From an uncultured Spirochaetales bacterium (GTDB taxonomy: Bacteria; UBP6; UBA1177): a stretch of 64,000 nucleotides of DNA. Location of the stretch: contig CACYHH010000001.1 of NCBI GenBank assembly GCA_902774115.1, forward strand, positions 310,001-374,000, given 5' to 3'. Shown here one piece after another: positions 34,106-42,995 of this stretch. Every line of letters begins with the position of its first letter. The stretch's first letter is position 1. The notes under the pieces were generated by a model. The model saw only the letters and a list, made by a program, of their open reading frames with translations, ran no database searches and had not been told where the DNA came from. Made by a program: the position numbers and the translations under genes.

Positions 34106-34164
34106 TGCCGCCGGATCTTGGTCGAAATTTCGAATGTCGAAATATCGAAATATCGACGGCGGCA
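34106..34164. repeat. Intergenic palindromic repeat family B, copy 3
   Basis: Perfect arms TGCCGCCG (34106-34113) and CGGCGGCA (34157-34164) around a core with GTCGAAATTTCGA and tandem CGAAATATCGAAATATCG. Lies between the divergent prepilin peptidase and rdgB genes. Confidence 0.7.
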
Positions 34165-34228
34165 AAGAAATTTATTTTTTTCTCTCTTTTCTTTAAAATC
34201 CTGCGGTGATTTTGTTTCAGGAGGAGAA

Positions 34229-34807
34229 ATGAAAATAGTTTTTGCATCCGGAAACTGCGGAAAACTGCGGGAGGCATCTGAAATTTTCGAGGGTTTTGAG
34301 ATTGTTCCGATAAGCGCTTTTTCAGCTTGGAATGCGCCAGACGAAAACGGTTCGACTTTTCTGCAGAACGCGGTGATAAAGGCTGAGGCTGCGGCAAAGG
34401 CTGCGCCTGATTCGGTCGTGCTTGCTGACGATTCAGGCCTGGTTGTTCCCGCTTTGGACGGAGCACCGGGAATATTTTCGGCAAGGTTTTCAAAAGAAGG
34501 AACCGATGCGGCAAACCGGGAGAAACTCCTTGCCGAACTTTCGGGAAAAAGTGAGAGAAGCGCATATTTCGTGTGTGCCGCTGTCCTGATTTTTCCGGAT
34601 AAAACGGTGTTTGCGGCAGAAGGAAGATGCTGCGGCAGAATAATAGAAAGCTGCCGCGGAGAGAACGGTTTCGGCTACGATCCGCTTTTTGTTCCCGAAG
34701 GTTTTGACAAAACTCTGGCTGAACTTTCCGAGGATGAAAAAAACGCGATAAGCCACAGGGGGAGGGCTTTCCGAAAATTGTTGACTTTTAAAGGCTCTTC
34801 ACTATAA
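34229..34807 (+). CDS. rdgB: XTP/dITP diphosphatase
   Basis: 192 residues from the ATG at 34229, preceded by AGGAGG. All signature motifs of the RdgB/HAM1 family are present: FASGNCGKLREA, VVLADDSGLVVPALDGAPGIFSARF, GFGYDPLFVPEG and ISHRGRAF. It removes inosine and xanthosine triphosphates from the nucleotide pool in the cytoplasm. Single gene upstream of the YfgM-like protein. Confidence 0.93.
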   Translation: MKIVFASGNCGKLREASEIFEGFEIVPISAFSAWNAPDENGSTFLQNAVIKAEAAAKAAPDSVVLADDSGLVVPALDGAPGIFSARFSKEGTDAANREKLLAELSGKSERSAYFVCAAVLIFPDKTVFAAEGRCCGRIIESCRGENGFGYDPLFVPEGFDKTLAELSEDEKNAISHRGRAFRKLLTFKGSSL

Positions 34808-34853
34808 AGACGCGTTATTTTTTGTTTGTTTTATTTTTTTCTTGGAGGAAATT

Positions 34854-35594
34854 ATGGCTTTAAAGCTTAGAGGAGCAAGAAAAGCTAAGAAAAAAGAGCT
34901 CGAAACGGCGGCAAATATCGTTGAAAATGACGCTTTTCAGGAGCAGGGGAAAAAGGTTGTTCTCGAACATCCTTACTTTATTTTCGGTTGTGTTGCAGCG
35001 ATCGTTGTAGTAGTTATTGTCGCAATGCTTGTTTCGACAGCTGTAAAATCGGCATCCGATGCGAAATCGGTTGAATATGCCGCAGCTACGGAACTTCTCG
35101 ACAAGGCTGACGACGATTCTTCCGAAAACGCGAAAGCAACTTACGAACAGGCTCTTGCCGCTTTCGACAAAGTTATAAAAAATCAGTCCGGTTCGATGAA
35201 TGCGGCTGCTTCTATGGTATTTTCAGGTCGTATTTATAAGGAAAGCATGAACAACTGCGACAAGGCGGTTGATTTCTTCAAACAGGCACGCATGAGCGGA
35301 AAACTCAGCACCGATATCCGTTTCGTAGCTTACGAAGGCGAAGCGATGTGCTACTTCGACAAAGGCGATTACGAAAAAGCTGCCGGTCTCTGGAAGGAAT
35401 GGCTCAATCAGAAAACTGATATCTACAAGGATTACGCGCTTTACTACACCGCTATGACCTGCGAGAAACTCGGCAAGGCTGACGAGGCTGCTCAATATTA
35501 CAACAGATTGAAAGACGAGTATCCGAAAAGCCTTCTTCTTGCAAAGATTGCGGGCAAAGTTACAACGAAAGAGCCTGAAAAAGCACAGAATTAA
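34854..35594 (+). CDS. YfgM-like TPR inner-membrane protein
   Basis: 246 residues; ATG at 34854 with TTGGAGG upstream. A ~45-residue charged cytoplasmic N-terminus leads to one membrane helix (YFIFGCVAAIVVVVIVAMLV) and a periplasmic domain with tetratricopeptide-like repeats (YEGEAMCYFDKGDYEKAAGLWKEWL, YALYYTAMTCEKLGKADEAAQYY). This architecture matches YfgM, an ancillary SecYEG-associated chaperone. The very next gene, overlapping by one base, is a BamB-like propeller, the same order as yfgM-bamB in Enterobacteria, which supports the call. Confidence 0.75.
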   Translation: MALKLRGARKAKKKELETAANIVENDAFQEQGKKVVLEHPYFIFGCVAAIVVVVIVAMLVSTAVKSASDAKSVEYAAATELLDKADDDSSENAKATYEQALAAFDKVIKNQSGSMNAAASMVFSGRIYKESMNNCDKAVDFFKQARMSGKLSTDIRFVAYEGEAMCYFDKGDYEKAAGLWKEWLNQKTDIYKDYALYYTAMTCEKLGKADEAAQYYNRLKDEYPKSLLLAKIAGKVTTKEPEKAQN

Positions 35595-36805
35595 TGTTTC
35601 CACGCAAATTTTTCCCAATTTTTTTCATTTTTTTATTTTCCCTGCCGGTTTGTGCCGAGTTTAACGAATTTGCGGAATCAGCCGGAAAAGCGCCTGAATT
35701 TGTCAAAAAAGGAGAGCCTCTTCTTGCGATAGAATGGGCGGTTCCTCTCAAAAAAAATCAGGTTCAGGTAAACAGACGAGAAGAAGCGGGAGTGACTCTT
35801 TTCGGAGAGGATATCCTCGTCGCAACGAGAGCTGGCGAGCTTCATCTTTTCGGAAAAAACGGCGAACTCAAAGTTACTGCCGTATTTGAAGGCGAGTGCA
35901 CGGTGGCGCCTGTCGCAGTCGATGAAACCCACGCGCTTGTCTCTGTTTCGAATTCGGTTTTCATGATGGAACTTGTTACGGAAAAAAAAGGGAAAAAGAC
36001 GCAGTACAGCTGGAAAGTTCTCTGGAATATCGCCGGAAAGGCGACGGTGGCGGCACAGCCTTTCGTTTATGAGAACAGGATCGTTCTCATTCAGTTCCAC
36101 GACAGTGTGATTTATGTCGTCGACAAAGAGAGCGGCGAACTCAAAAATATGTACAGCGACTACGAAAACAGCGAGGAACTTGCCGTTGTCCGTCTTGCAC
36201 AGCCGGTATTTGTCGGCGGAAAGATCGTTTTCGGCTTTTCGGACGGCACGATAACATTTTTCATGCTGCGCGACGAAGGTAAAGTCGATCTGATCCCTTA
36301 CTATAAATTCAAAACGGCAAACTCGATGAGAAGATTTGAAAAACGTGATTTTTTTGATCTTCTTTCCTTTGTTCAGATTGAAGATTCGATTCTTTTTTCT
36401 GGCGGAGAATACGGCGGCGTGATTGTTGACGGAAAGCCTGTAAAACTTGAAAACATGGAAGATCTTCAGCTTTTCAGATACGAAAACGGTTTTGCAGGTT
36501 TCGGTCGTCGCGGAATTTTTCTTTTCGATGAAAACGGAAAATTCAAAACGCAGCCTTTCAAGTCGATGAATTATGTTACAAATCTTGTTCAGGGAAACGG
36601 TTTTGCAGTTGCGATGACTTCGGGTGAAGGACCGATGCTTGGCGAAACGGACGCATTTATTTATCTGCTTTCGCCTGATTTTATGAAGATACATTACTCC
36701 ATGATGATACCGAACGGAGTGTCGAGCAATGCTGTATGCGACAAGGGGGCGGTATACTTCGTTTCGGACATGGGAGTTCTGTATAAATTTAAAGTGTTAA
36801 AATAA
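35594..36805 (+). CDS. BamB-like beta-propeller protein
   Basis: 403 residues; ATG overlaps the previous stop (TAATG). N-terminal signal peptide ending near PVCA-EF. The mature protein shows repeated PQQ/BamB-type blades such as EDILVATRAGELHLFGKNGEL, ENRIVLIQFHDSVIYVVDKESGEL and GKIVFGFSDGTITFFML. BamB is the outer-membrane-assembly scaffold; here the lipobox is not convincing (LPVC), so it may be a soluble periplasmic relative. Context after the YfgM-like gene favours the BamB role. No other Bam genes in the window. Confidence 0.65.
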   Translation: MFPRKFFPIFFIFLFSLPVCAEFNEFAESAGKAPEFVKKGEPLLAIEWAVPLKKNQVQVNRREEAGVTLFGEDILVATRAGELHLFGKNGELKVTAVFEGECTVAPVAVDETHALVSVSNSVFMMELVTEKKGKKTQYSWKVLWNIAGKATVAAQPFVYENRIVLIQFHDSVIYVVDKESGELKNMYSDYENSEELAVVRLAQPVFVGGKIVFGFSDGTITFFMLRDEGKVDLIPYYKFKTANSMRRFEKRDFFDLLSFVQIEDSILFSGGEYGGVIVDGKPVKLENMEDLQLFRYENGFAGFGRRGIFLFDENGKFKTQPFKSMNYVTNLVQGNGFAVAMTSGEGPMLGETDAFIYLLSPDFMKIHYSMMIPNGVSSNAVCDKGAVYFVSDMGVLYKFKVLK

Positions 36806-36887
36806 TGGAAAATTTTCTTGCAATATCGCAAAAAATGGATAGAAAAGAGCGGCTTTTTTGGAGCAAAGACTTTTTATGGAGGAATAA

Positions 36888-37163
36888 ATGAATAAGTCGA
36901 ATTTAATTGCTGTTTTTTCAGAAAAAGCAAACCTTTCAAAGAGAAATGCGGAACAGTTCGTAAACATTATGATTGATTCAATGATCAAAGCTCTCAAAAA
37001 CGGCGAGCGCGTTGAAATCAGAGGCTTCGGCAGTTTCGTAGTCCGCACTTACGGTGCTTATGAAGGCAGAAATCCCAAGACCGGCGAAACGATAAACGTC
37101 GATCAGAAGAAACTTCCTTTCTTCAAGGCCGGAAAAGATCTTCTTTCCCGCATCAATGACTGA
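36888..37163 (+). CDS. HU/IHF-family DNA-binding protein
   Basis: 91 residues with the HU fold: N-terminal helices (NKSNLIAVFSEKANLSKRNAEQFVNIMIDSMIKAL), the beta-ribbon core VEIRGFGSFVVRTYGAYEGRNPKTGETINV and the C-terminal KKLPFFKAGKDLL. The GRNPKTGE sequence carries the DNA-intercalating proline. It is a nucleoid protein that bends DNA. IHF and HU cannot be told apart here. TGGAGG precedes the ATG and a clear terminator follows. Confidence 0.93.
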   Translation: MNKSNLIAVFSEKANLSKRNAEQFVNIMIDSMIKALKNGERVEIRGFGSFVVRTYGAYEGRNPKTGETINVDQKKLPFFKAGKDLLSRIND

Positions 37164-37180
37164 TTAACTTCAGTTTTTTT

Positions 37181-37202
37181 GCCGCTTCGTGCGGCTTTTT
37201 TA
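37181..37202 (+). terminator. Rho-independent terminator after the HU gene
   Basis: GCCGC-TTCGT-GCGGC hairpin followed by six Ts. Confidence 0.85.
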
Positions 37203-37219
37203 TATTTTTCGGATAACTA

Positions 37220-39730
37220 ATGTCGTTTAAAGCTGAACTTTATTTTACGGCTGCGGCCATCCGGCTTGCGAGATATTTCATTTCGCAGAACGACGGAAAC
37301 GAAATCGTTATGGTCGGCAAGACCGGTTCAGACGGCAAAATCTGCGATCTGCGCCGTGCGGCGATGGGGGACTCGGGTTCCGTTCCGGCCGTTATCGCGA
37401 CTGCTTCTCCGGGCGAAATACTTATCCACAACCATCCGGGCGGAAACATAAATCCGAGCGGTGCCGATATCGAAGTCGCGGCCAGGGCAGCCGAAAAAAG
37501 CGTCGGTTCATACATTGTTGACAACGATGTGATAAATGTCTTTCCCGTTGTTGAAAGAATCGAGCCCGAAAACAGCGAAACGGCGCTGGTTGATCTTGAA
37601 GAAGTCGCCGAAATTTTTAGTAAAAACGGCAGACTTGCGCAGTCAGACAGCGCATTCGAGTTCAGACGCCCGCAGACCGAAATGGCTCTCGGTGTCGCCG
37701 AGGCGATAAACTCTTCGTCGGTTCTGGTTTCGGAAGCGGGAACGGGAACGGGAAAAAGTTTCGCATACCTTGTTCCTGCGCTGCTTTATGTCTCGAAAAA
37801 CAAAGGGAAGAGAGTTGTCGTAAGTACTTCGACGATCGCTTTGCAGGAGCAGCTTTTCAACAAGGATATTCCGGCTCTTCTCAAAAAACTTGATATCGGC
37901 GATGTCGGAACGGTCGTTCTGAAAGGGAGAGGAAACTATCTCTGCAAAAGGCGTTATGCCGATTTCAGAATGGGAAGTATCCAGACGAAGATCGACGATG
38001 CAGCTTCGCAAAAAAGTATTGAGACGGTTGAAGAGATCGACCGCTGGCTCAACTACACCGACGACGGATCCCGCTCGAATATGAATTCGTCTCTTGCTCT
38101 CGATATCTGGAATGAAATCTGTGCAGACGAACTTGCCTGTGAGAAGAGCAAGTGCCGTTTTTTCAGTTCATGCTTTTTTTTCAAGGCGAGAAGACGCGCG
38201 AATTTTGCTTCGCTGATTCTTGTCAACCATCATCTTCTTATGGCTGATGTCTCGATGAAATCATCGGATGATGAGGGCGAAGGCATTATTCCGAAGTTCG
38301 ATATTTTAGTCATTGACGAGGCGCACAACATTTTTAAAAGCGCAGTAAGTTTCCTTGGCGAATCGGTTTCGTCGAACAGTGTCAGAAAGCTGCTCGGAAA
38401 ACTTTACAACACTAATTCAGGGCAGGGGCTTCTGACAAAAATCCTCAGCAACAACGCGAATTCAGTGCTGCTGAAACCGCTTGAAAAGGCTGTGAACATA
38501 CTTTCCGGCGGTTTTCAGGCAAAACTTGCACACTCATTTCTTCCGGAATTGATTTCGATTTTAGTCAAAAACAGCGATGAAACCCTTTTCGAGCTTGACG
38601 ATCCCGAAAAACGGAAGGAAATGACCGATGTTCTGGGTAAAATCGTGACCGTAGTTACCGATGTGACCGATCTTATTGCGCCGGTCGTAAAACTTTTGAA
38701 GGAAAAGGATGAAGCGCAAACCGAACTCAGGACCGTTATGGACGATATGAACCGCTCGCTTCTTACCGATCTTGAAGGAGTTGTTGCAAAACTTGCTTCC
38801 TATGCCGGATTTTACAGTGAGTTCTGTATCGGGACGAATACCGAAAATCAGGTTTTCTGGGGCGAAAAAAGCGGCGAAACGCTCACTTTGACGATAAGTC
38901 CGCTCGATGTCCAGCGGATCCTTGCGGAAAACCTCTACAAAGATACCAAAAGCATAATTTTTACTTCGGCGACTCTTACCACAAGCCGGGACGAGCACGG
39001 TTTCGATTTTTTCTACCGCGAAAGCGGACTTGCACTTTCAGAAAGGGAAAAGAAGGCGGTCAGTCTGGAGAGCTGTTTCGATTACGCCTCTCAGATAAAG
39101 GCTTTTATCGGCGGCGATATGCCCGATCCTGCTAAAAACAGGGAACTTTTCGATTCTGCAAGTATTGATGCCGCTCATGAAATCGTCAAGGCTTCAGGCG
39201 GAGGCGCACTTGTCCTTTTCACTTCGATAAGTCACCGTGAAGCTGCCCTGAAATATTTTTCCGATCTCGATTTCGAGGTTTTTTCGCAGGGAAAAATGTC
39301 GGTTCAGGCGATAATGAAGAAGTTCCGCGAAGACGTAAATGCAACTCTTCTGGCGACTGAGACTTTCTGGGAAGGGATCGACATGAAAGGGGAGACTCTG
39401 CGCAATCTTGTGATAATCAAACTTCCGTTCCGTTATCCGAGCCATCCGTTCGTCAAGCGTTATGTCGCGCGTCTTGAGCAGGAAACCGGAAAAGGCGGTT
39501 TTCAGGTCTACACACTGCCGAATGCGGTGCTAAAGTTCAAGCAGGGTTTCGGCAGACTCATCCGCACGAAAAGCGACATCGGGACTGTGACGGTGCTTGA
39601 CAAGCGCATAGCTGAAAAAAGTTACGGACGCGATTTTATCAGGTCTGCACCTGTCGGAGTGAAGTTCAACGTCCTGCCGGTTGCCGAAATCGCACGCAGA
39701 GTTGAAGAATTTTTTGGCAGAAACGATTGA
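37220..39730 (+). CDS. dinG: DinG/XPD-type helicase with N-terminal JAMM domain
   Basis: 836 residues. Residues 1-~125 form a JAB/MPN (RadC-like) domain: Glu28 in NEIVMVGK, then H70-N-H72-P...S80-x2-D83 in HNHPGGNINPSGAD, an exact JAMM zinc motif. From ~150 it is a superfamily-2 helicase: Walker A EAGTGTGKSF (~173), cysteines of the Fe-S domain (NYLCKRR ~240, and CADELACEKSKCRFFSSC at 300-317), DEAH box at ~365 and C-terminal motifs ETFWEGIDMKGETL and FKQGFGRLIRT. DinG unwinds 5'-3' and resolves R-loops or damaged forks. I believe similar JAMM fusions exist in myxobacteria, though from memory. The start at 37220 has little ribosome-site support. Confidence 0.9.
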   Translation: MSFKAELYFTAAAIRLARYFISQNDGNEIVMVGKTGSDGKICDLRRAAMGDSGSVPAVIATASPGEILIHNHPGGNINPSGADIEVAARAAEKSVGSYIVDNDVINVFPVVERIEPENSETALVDLEEVAEIFSKNGRLAQSDSAFEFRRPQTEMALGVAEAINSSSVLVSEAGTGTGKSFAYLVPALLYVSKNKGKRVVVSTSTIALQEQLFNKDIPALLKKLDIGDVGTVVLKGRGNYLCKRRYADFRMGSIQTKIDDAASQKSIETVEEIDRWLNYTDDGSRSNMNSSLALDIWNEICADELACEKSKCRFFSSCFFFKARRRANFASLILVNHHLLMADVSMKSSDDEGEGIIPKFDILVIDEAHNIFKSAVSFLGESVSSNSVRKLLGKLYNTNSGQGLLTKILSNNANSVLLKPLEKAVNILSGGFQAKLAHSFLPELISILVKNSDETLFELDDPEKRKEMTDVLGKIVTVVTDVTDLIAPVVKLLKEKDEAQTELRTVMDDMNRSLLTDLEGVVAKLASYAGFYSEFCIGTNTENQVFWGEKSGETLTLTISPLDVQRILAENLYKDTKSIIFTSATLTTSRDEHGFDFFYRESGLALSEREKKAVSLESCFDYASQIKAFIGGDMPDPAKNRELFDSASIDAAHEIVKASGGGALVLFTSISHREAALKYFSDLDFEVFSQGKMSVQAIMKKFREDVNATLLATETFWEGIDMKGETLRNLVIIKLPFRYPSHPFVKRYVARLEQETGKGGFQVYTLPNAVLKFKQGFGRLIRTKSDIGTVTVLDKRIAEKSYGRDFIRSAPVGVKFNVLPVAEIARRVEEFFGRND

Positions 39731-39787
39731 TTGTGCTATGAATGCCCGTAATTTGTTATATTTTTGTTTTTTATAGGAGATTCAAAG

Positions 39788-41512
39788 ATGAGAGTAAGTC
39801 AGCTTTTTTTCCAGACATTGAAGGAAGTTCCGAAAGAGGCGCAGATCGACAGCCACAGGCTTCTTTACCGCGCCGGAATGATACAGAAACTTGCGAGCGG
39901 CGTTTACAACTATCTTCCTCTTGCCCTCAGAAGCATCAGAAAACTTGAAGACATAATCCGTGAAGAGCTCAATAAACGCGGCTGTCAGGAAGTTCTCATG
40001 CCTTCGGTCCAGCCTGCCGAGCTTTGGCAGGAAAGCGGCAGATGGGGTTACTACGGTCCCGAACTTCTCCGTTTGAAAGACAGAAAGGGCGGTGATTTCT
40101 GCCTTGGTCCGACGCACGAAGAAGTAATCACCGACATGGTACGCAGAAACCTCAGAAGCTACAAGCAGCTTCCGTACAACCTTTACCAGTTCCAGAGCAA
40201 GTTCCGCGACGAAGTCCGTCCGCGCTTCGGCCTGATGAGAGGCAGAGAGTTCATAATGAAAGACGGCTACTCATTCGATGTCAGCGAGGAGAAGGCGAAG
40301 GAATCCTACAAAAAAATGTATGAGGCTTACAACGCGATTTTCAGAAGAAGCGGTCTTAAATTCAAGCCTGTCGATGCTGCAACCGGCGCAATAGGCGGTG
40401 ACATGAGCCACGAATTCCAGGTTCTTGCCGATGCCGGAGAAGATACGATCCTTTCGTGCAGCAAGTGCAGCTACGCGGCAAACCTTGAGAAGGCGACTTC
40501 GGTCTACAGCGAAAACAAGCTCGATTCTTCAGCAGTTCCGCCTGTAAAAGATGTTGAAACTCCGAATCAGAGATCGGTCGAAGAAGTTGCCGAATTTTTG
40601 GGCAAAACCACGAAAGAAATAATGAAATCAATGATTTATATGGTTGATGAAGAACCTGTTCTCATCCTTGTAAGAGGCGACAAAGAGATCAACGAAGCGA
40701 AAGTTCAGGCTTTCTGCAAAGGGAATGCGGTCGAACTTGCAAGTGACTCGGTAATCGAAGAGATTTCGGGTGCGCCTCACGGATTCATCGGACCTGTAAA
40801 CCTCAGAAAACAGATAAGAATCCTTGCTGACTATTCGGTAACTACGATGCCTTCGCTTACGGCAGGCGCCAACAAAGAAGGTTACCACATCGAAAATGTC
40901 GTTATGCACAGGGATTTCACTCCTGATGCGGTCGCTGATTTCGTCGTTACTACGGCAGGCGAAAGATGCCCGCACTGCGACGGCGTGCTTGAAGAGTGCA
41001 GAGGAATCGAAGTAGGACAGGTTTTCTATCTCGGAACGAAGTACAGCTCTAAAATGAAATGTGAATTCATCGATGAAAACGGCGAGTCTGTTCCTGCGGT
41101 CATGGGCTGCTACGGAATCGGCGTCGGCAGAACGGTGCAGGCTGCAATCGAGCAGAATCACGACGAATTCGGCATAATCTGGCCGATGGCGCTTGCTCCG
41201 TATGAGGCGATAGTTCTTCCGCTCCAGATGAACAAGGAAGAAGTAAAGAACGCGGCGTTCGATTTTTATGAAAAACTCAATGCGACAGGAGTTGAAACGG
41301 TCATTGACGACCGTGACGAAAGGGCAGGGTTCAAATTCAACGATGCCGATCTTGTCGGATATCCTGTCCAGATAATTTTCGGCGCAAAATCTCTTGAAAA
41401 GGGCGTTGTCGAAGTAAAAATCCGCAAGACCAACGAGAAACAGGAGATGAAAATCGAAGACGCTGTTGATTTTGTCGTCAATTTCAAGAAGGAAGAACTT
41501 AAGCTCAAATGA
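39788..41512 (+). CDS. proS: Prolyl-tRNA synthetase
   Basis: 574 residues from the ATG at 39788 (AGGAG upstream). Bacterial-type class II enzyme: motif 1 region (EVLMPSVQPAELWQESGRW), motif 2 (FRDEVRPRFGLMRGREFIMKDGYSFD) and motif 3 (GCYGIGVGRTVQAAIEQNHDE) are present, with the editing INS domain between them (KEIMKSMIYMVDEEPVLILVRGDKEINEAKV) and an anticodon-binding C-terminus. Charges tRNA-Pro in the cytoplasm. The next gene starts within its stop (ATGA). Confidence 0.96.
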   Translation: MRVSQLFFQTLKEVPKEAQIDSHRLLYRAGMIQKLASGVYNYLPLALRSIRKLEDIIREELNKRGCQEVLMPSVQPAELWQESGRWGYYGPELLRLKDRKGGDFCLGPTHEEVITDMVRRNLRSYKQLPYNLYQFQSKFRDEVRPRFGLMRGREFIMKDGYSFDVSEEKAKESYKKMYEAYNAIFRRSGLKFKPVDAATGAIGGDMSHEFQVLADAGEDTILSCSKCSYAANLEKATSVYSENKLDSSAVPPVKDVETPNQRSVEEVAEFLGKTTKEIMKSMIYMVDEEPVLILVRGDKEINEAKVQAFCKGNAVELASDSVIEEISGAPHGFIGPVNLRKQIRILADYSVTTMPSLTAGANKEGYHIENVVMHRDFTPDAVADFVVTTAGERCPHCDGVLEECRGIEVGQVFYLGTKYSSKMKCEFIDENGESVPAVMGCYGIGVGRTVQAAIEQNHDEFGIIWPMALAPYEAIVLPLQMNKEEVKNAAFDFYEKLNATGVETVIDDRDERAGFKFNDADLVGYPVQIIFGAKSLEKGVVEVKIRKTNEKQEMKIEDAVDFVVNFKKEELKLK

Positions 41513-42087
41513 AAAGGCTGTTTTTTCTGATCATAATTTTTTGTCTGACATTTCCAGTTTTTGCAGCCAAAGTAAAGTATGATCCGGAAATAAAAGTCAA
41601 TGAAGATCTTACTATTCCGCTCAGAAACTACGGTGTTTTCGCACCGGCTTCTTTTTCAATCTACGCGATCGGGCTTTACGTAGCCGGTAACGAGACTGAC
41701 AATATGAAAATCAAAAATGCTGATAAACCTATGGCGATCAGACTTGTTTCACTTTCAAATATTCTAAGGATGAAAAGGCTCATCAGCGAGCTGAGGCGCG
41801 GTTTCAGTTACGGAATGGATCACGACAAAGAGTTTTTGAAGACTATTCAGACCAGAATAGACACTTTTCTTAGTTTGCTCGAAAATTCCGGCAGGAAACC
41901 TAAGAAAAATAAGTCCATAACTTTTTTATACCGTCCGGGAAAAGGAACTGAAGTTTATTTCGAGCAGGAATTTCTGGGAGTTATCAAAGGTTACGATTTT
42001 AAACGGGCGCTCTTCGGGATATGGTTCAACAACAACTGCGCCGATAAGAAACTTCGTGACGAAGCGATAAAAATAAGGAACAAGTGA
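41509..42087 (+). CDS. Chalcone isomerase-like periplasmic protein
   Basis: 192 residues. Signal peptide MKRLFFLIIIFCLTFPVFA, then a chalcone-isomerase-like domain: VFAPASFSIYAIGLYVAGNETD, ADKPMAIRLVSLSNI, and GVIKGYDFKRALFGIWFNNNCADKKLRDE at the end, which is the diagnostic C-terminus of bacterial CHI-fold proteins. These bind lipophilic ligands and have no established enzymatic role in bacteria. It overlaps proS by four bases and precedes rpoH by seven. Confidence 0.85.
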   Translation: MKRLFFLIIIFCLTFPVFAAKVKYDPEIKVNEDLTIPLRNYGVFAPASFSIYAIGLYVAGNETDNMKIKNADKPMAIRLVSLSNILRMKRLISELRRGFSYGMDHDKEFLKTIQTRIDTFLSLLENSGRKPKKNKSITFLYRPGKGTEVYFEQEFLGVIKGYDFKRALFGIWFNNNCADKKLRDEAIKIRNK

Positions 42088-42094
42088 GGCTGTT

Positions 42095-42994
42095 TTGAGT
42101 GAAAAACAAAGTTTGAGCAAAATTCCGATACTTTCACAGAATACTCTTTCGACATATATCCGCAGCGTCCTTTCTGTTCCCGACCTGACGCGGGAAGAGG
42201 AGGCAGATCTTTTCAAGGAGTTCAAGGAAACGCAAAGCAAGGAAGCTGCTCAGAAAATCGTCGTCAGCAACCTGAAACTTGTCGTAAATCTTGCTTACAA
42301 ATTCAGAAATTTCCGTGACGTTCCCGATCTTATCCAGGAGGGGAGTCTCGGGCTTCTCACCGCTCTTCAGAAGTTTGATCTCGACAAAGGAGTCCGTTTC
42401 GCGACTTATGCGACATGGTGGATCCGTGCAAAAATCCAGGAGTTCATCATCAGTCAGATGAGTATCGTAAGATTCGGAAAAAGCAGGGATGAACGCAAAC
42501 TTTTCTTCAACATGATGGCAACCATCAAAGACATTCAGAGTTACGACAAAGACGGCGAAATATCGAAAGAAGAACTTATTCAGGAAGTTGCGAGGAGACT
42601 CAATGTCACGCCGGATAAAGTCATTGACGCACTACAGGTTGTTTCTTCCTACAACGATATTTCGATCGATCAGACTATCGAAGGAAGCGATGAAAAACTG
42701 ATCGAGCTCAAGGACAAAAGCGATTTTGATCAGGAAATCGATGACGAAGATATGAAGGTAAAGCTCCAGAACGCGATAAGTACACTTAACGAAAGGGAAA
42801 AATTCGTAATCTGGAACCGTTATCTTGCCGAAGAGACAATGACTTTGGAAGAGATAGGCGAGAAATACGGAATCTCAAAAGAGCGCGTAAGACAGATAGA
42901 ATCCCGCGCTCTTGCCAAAATAAAAATGTTTACGATGAAAGAGCCGAAACTTCTTCCTCAGGCTGCTTCCAGCGATATCGAAGATGCTTTTTAA
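42095..42994 (+). CDS. rpoH: RpoH-type alternative sigma factor
   Basis: 299 residues. Region 2 is intact (AQKIVVSNLKLVVNLAYKFRNF, DLIQEGSLGLLTALQKFDLDKGVRFATYATWWIRAKIQEFI) and region 4 has EEIGEKYGISKERVRQIESRAL. The RpoH box lies in SRDERKLFFNMM, which supports the heat-shock sigma call over a housekeeping one. There is no region 1.1. The start is a TTG at 42095 after TGAGG. It directs transcription of chaperone genes; the Hsp70-like gene at 51 kb is a possible target. Its stop is one base from that of convergent mtaB. Confidence 0.88.
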   Translation: MSEKQSLSKIPILSQNTLSTYIRSVLSVPDLTREEEADLFKEFKETQSKEAAQKIVVSNLKLVVNLAYKFRNFRDVPDLIQEGSLGLLTALQKFDLDKGVRFATYATWWIRAKIQEFIISQMSIVRFGKSRDERKLFFNMMATIKDIQSYDKDGEISKEELIQEVARRLNVTPDKVIDALQVVSSYNDISIDQTIEGSDEKLIELKDKSDFDQEIDDEDMKVKLQNAISTLNEREKFVIWNRYLAEETMTLEEIGEKYGISKERVRQIESRALAKIKMFTMKEPKLLPQAASSDIEDAF

Positions 42995-42995
42995 A

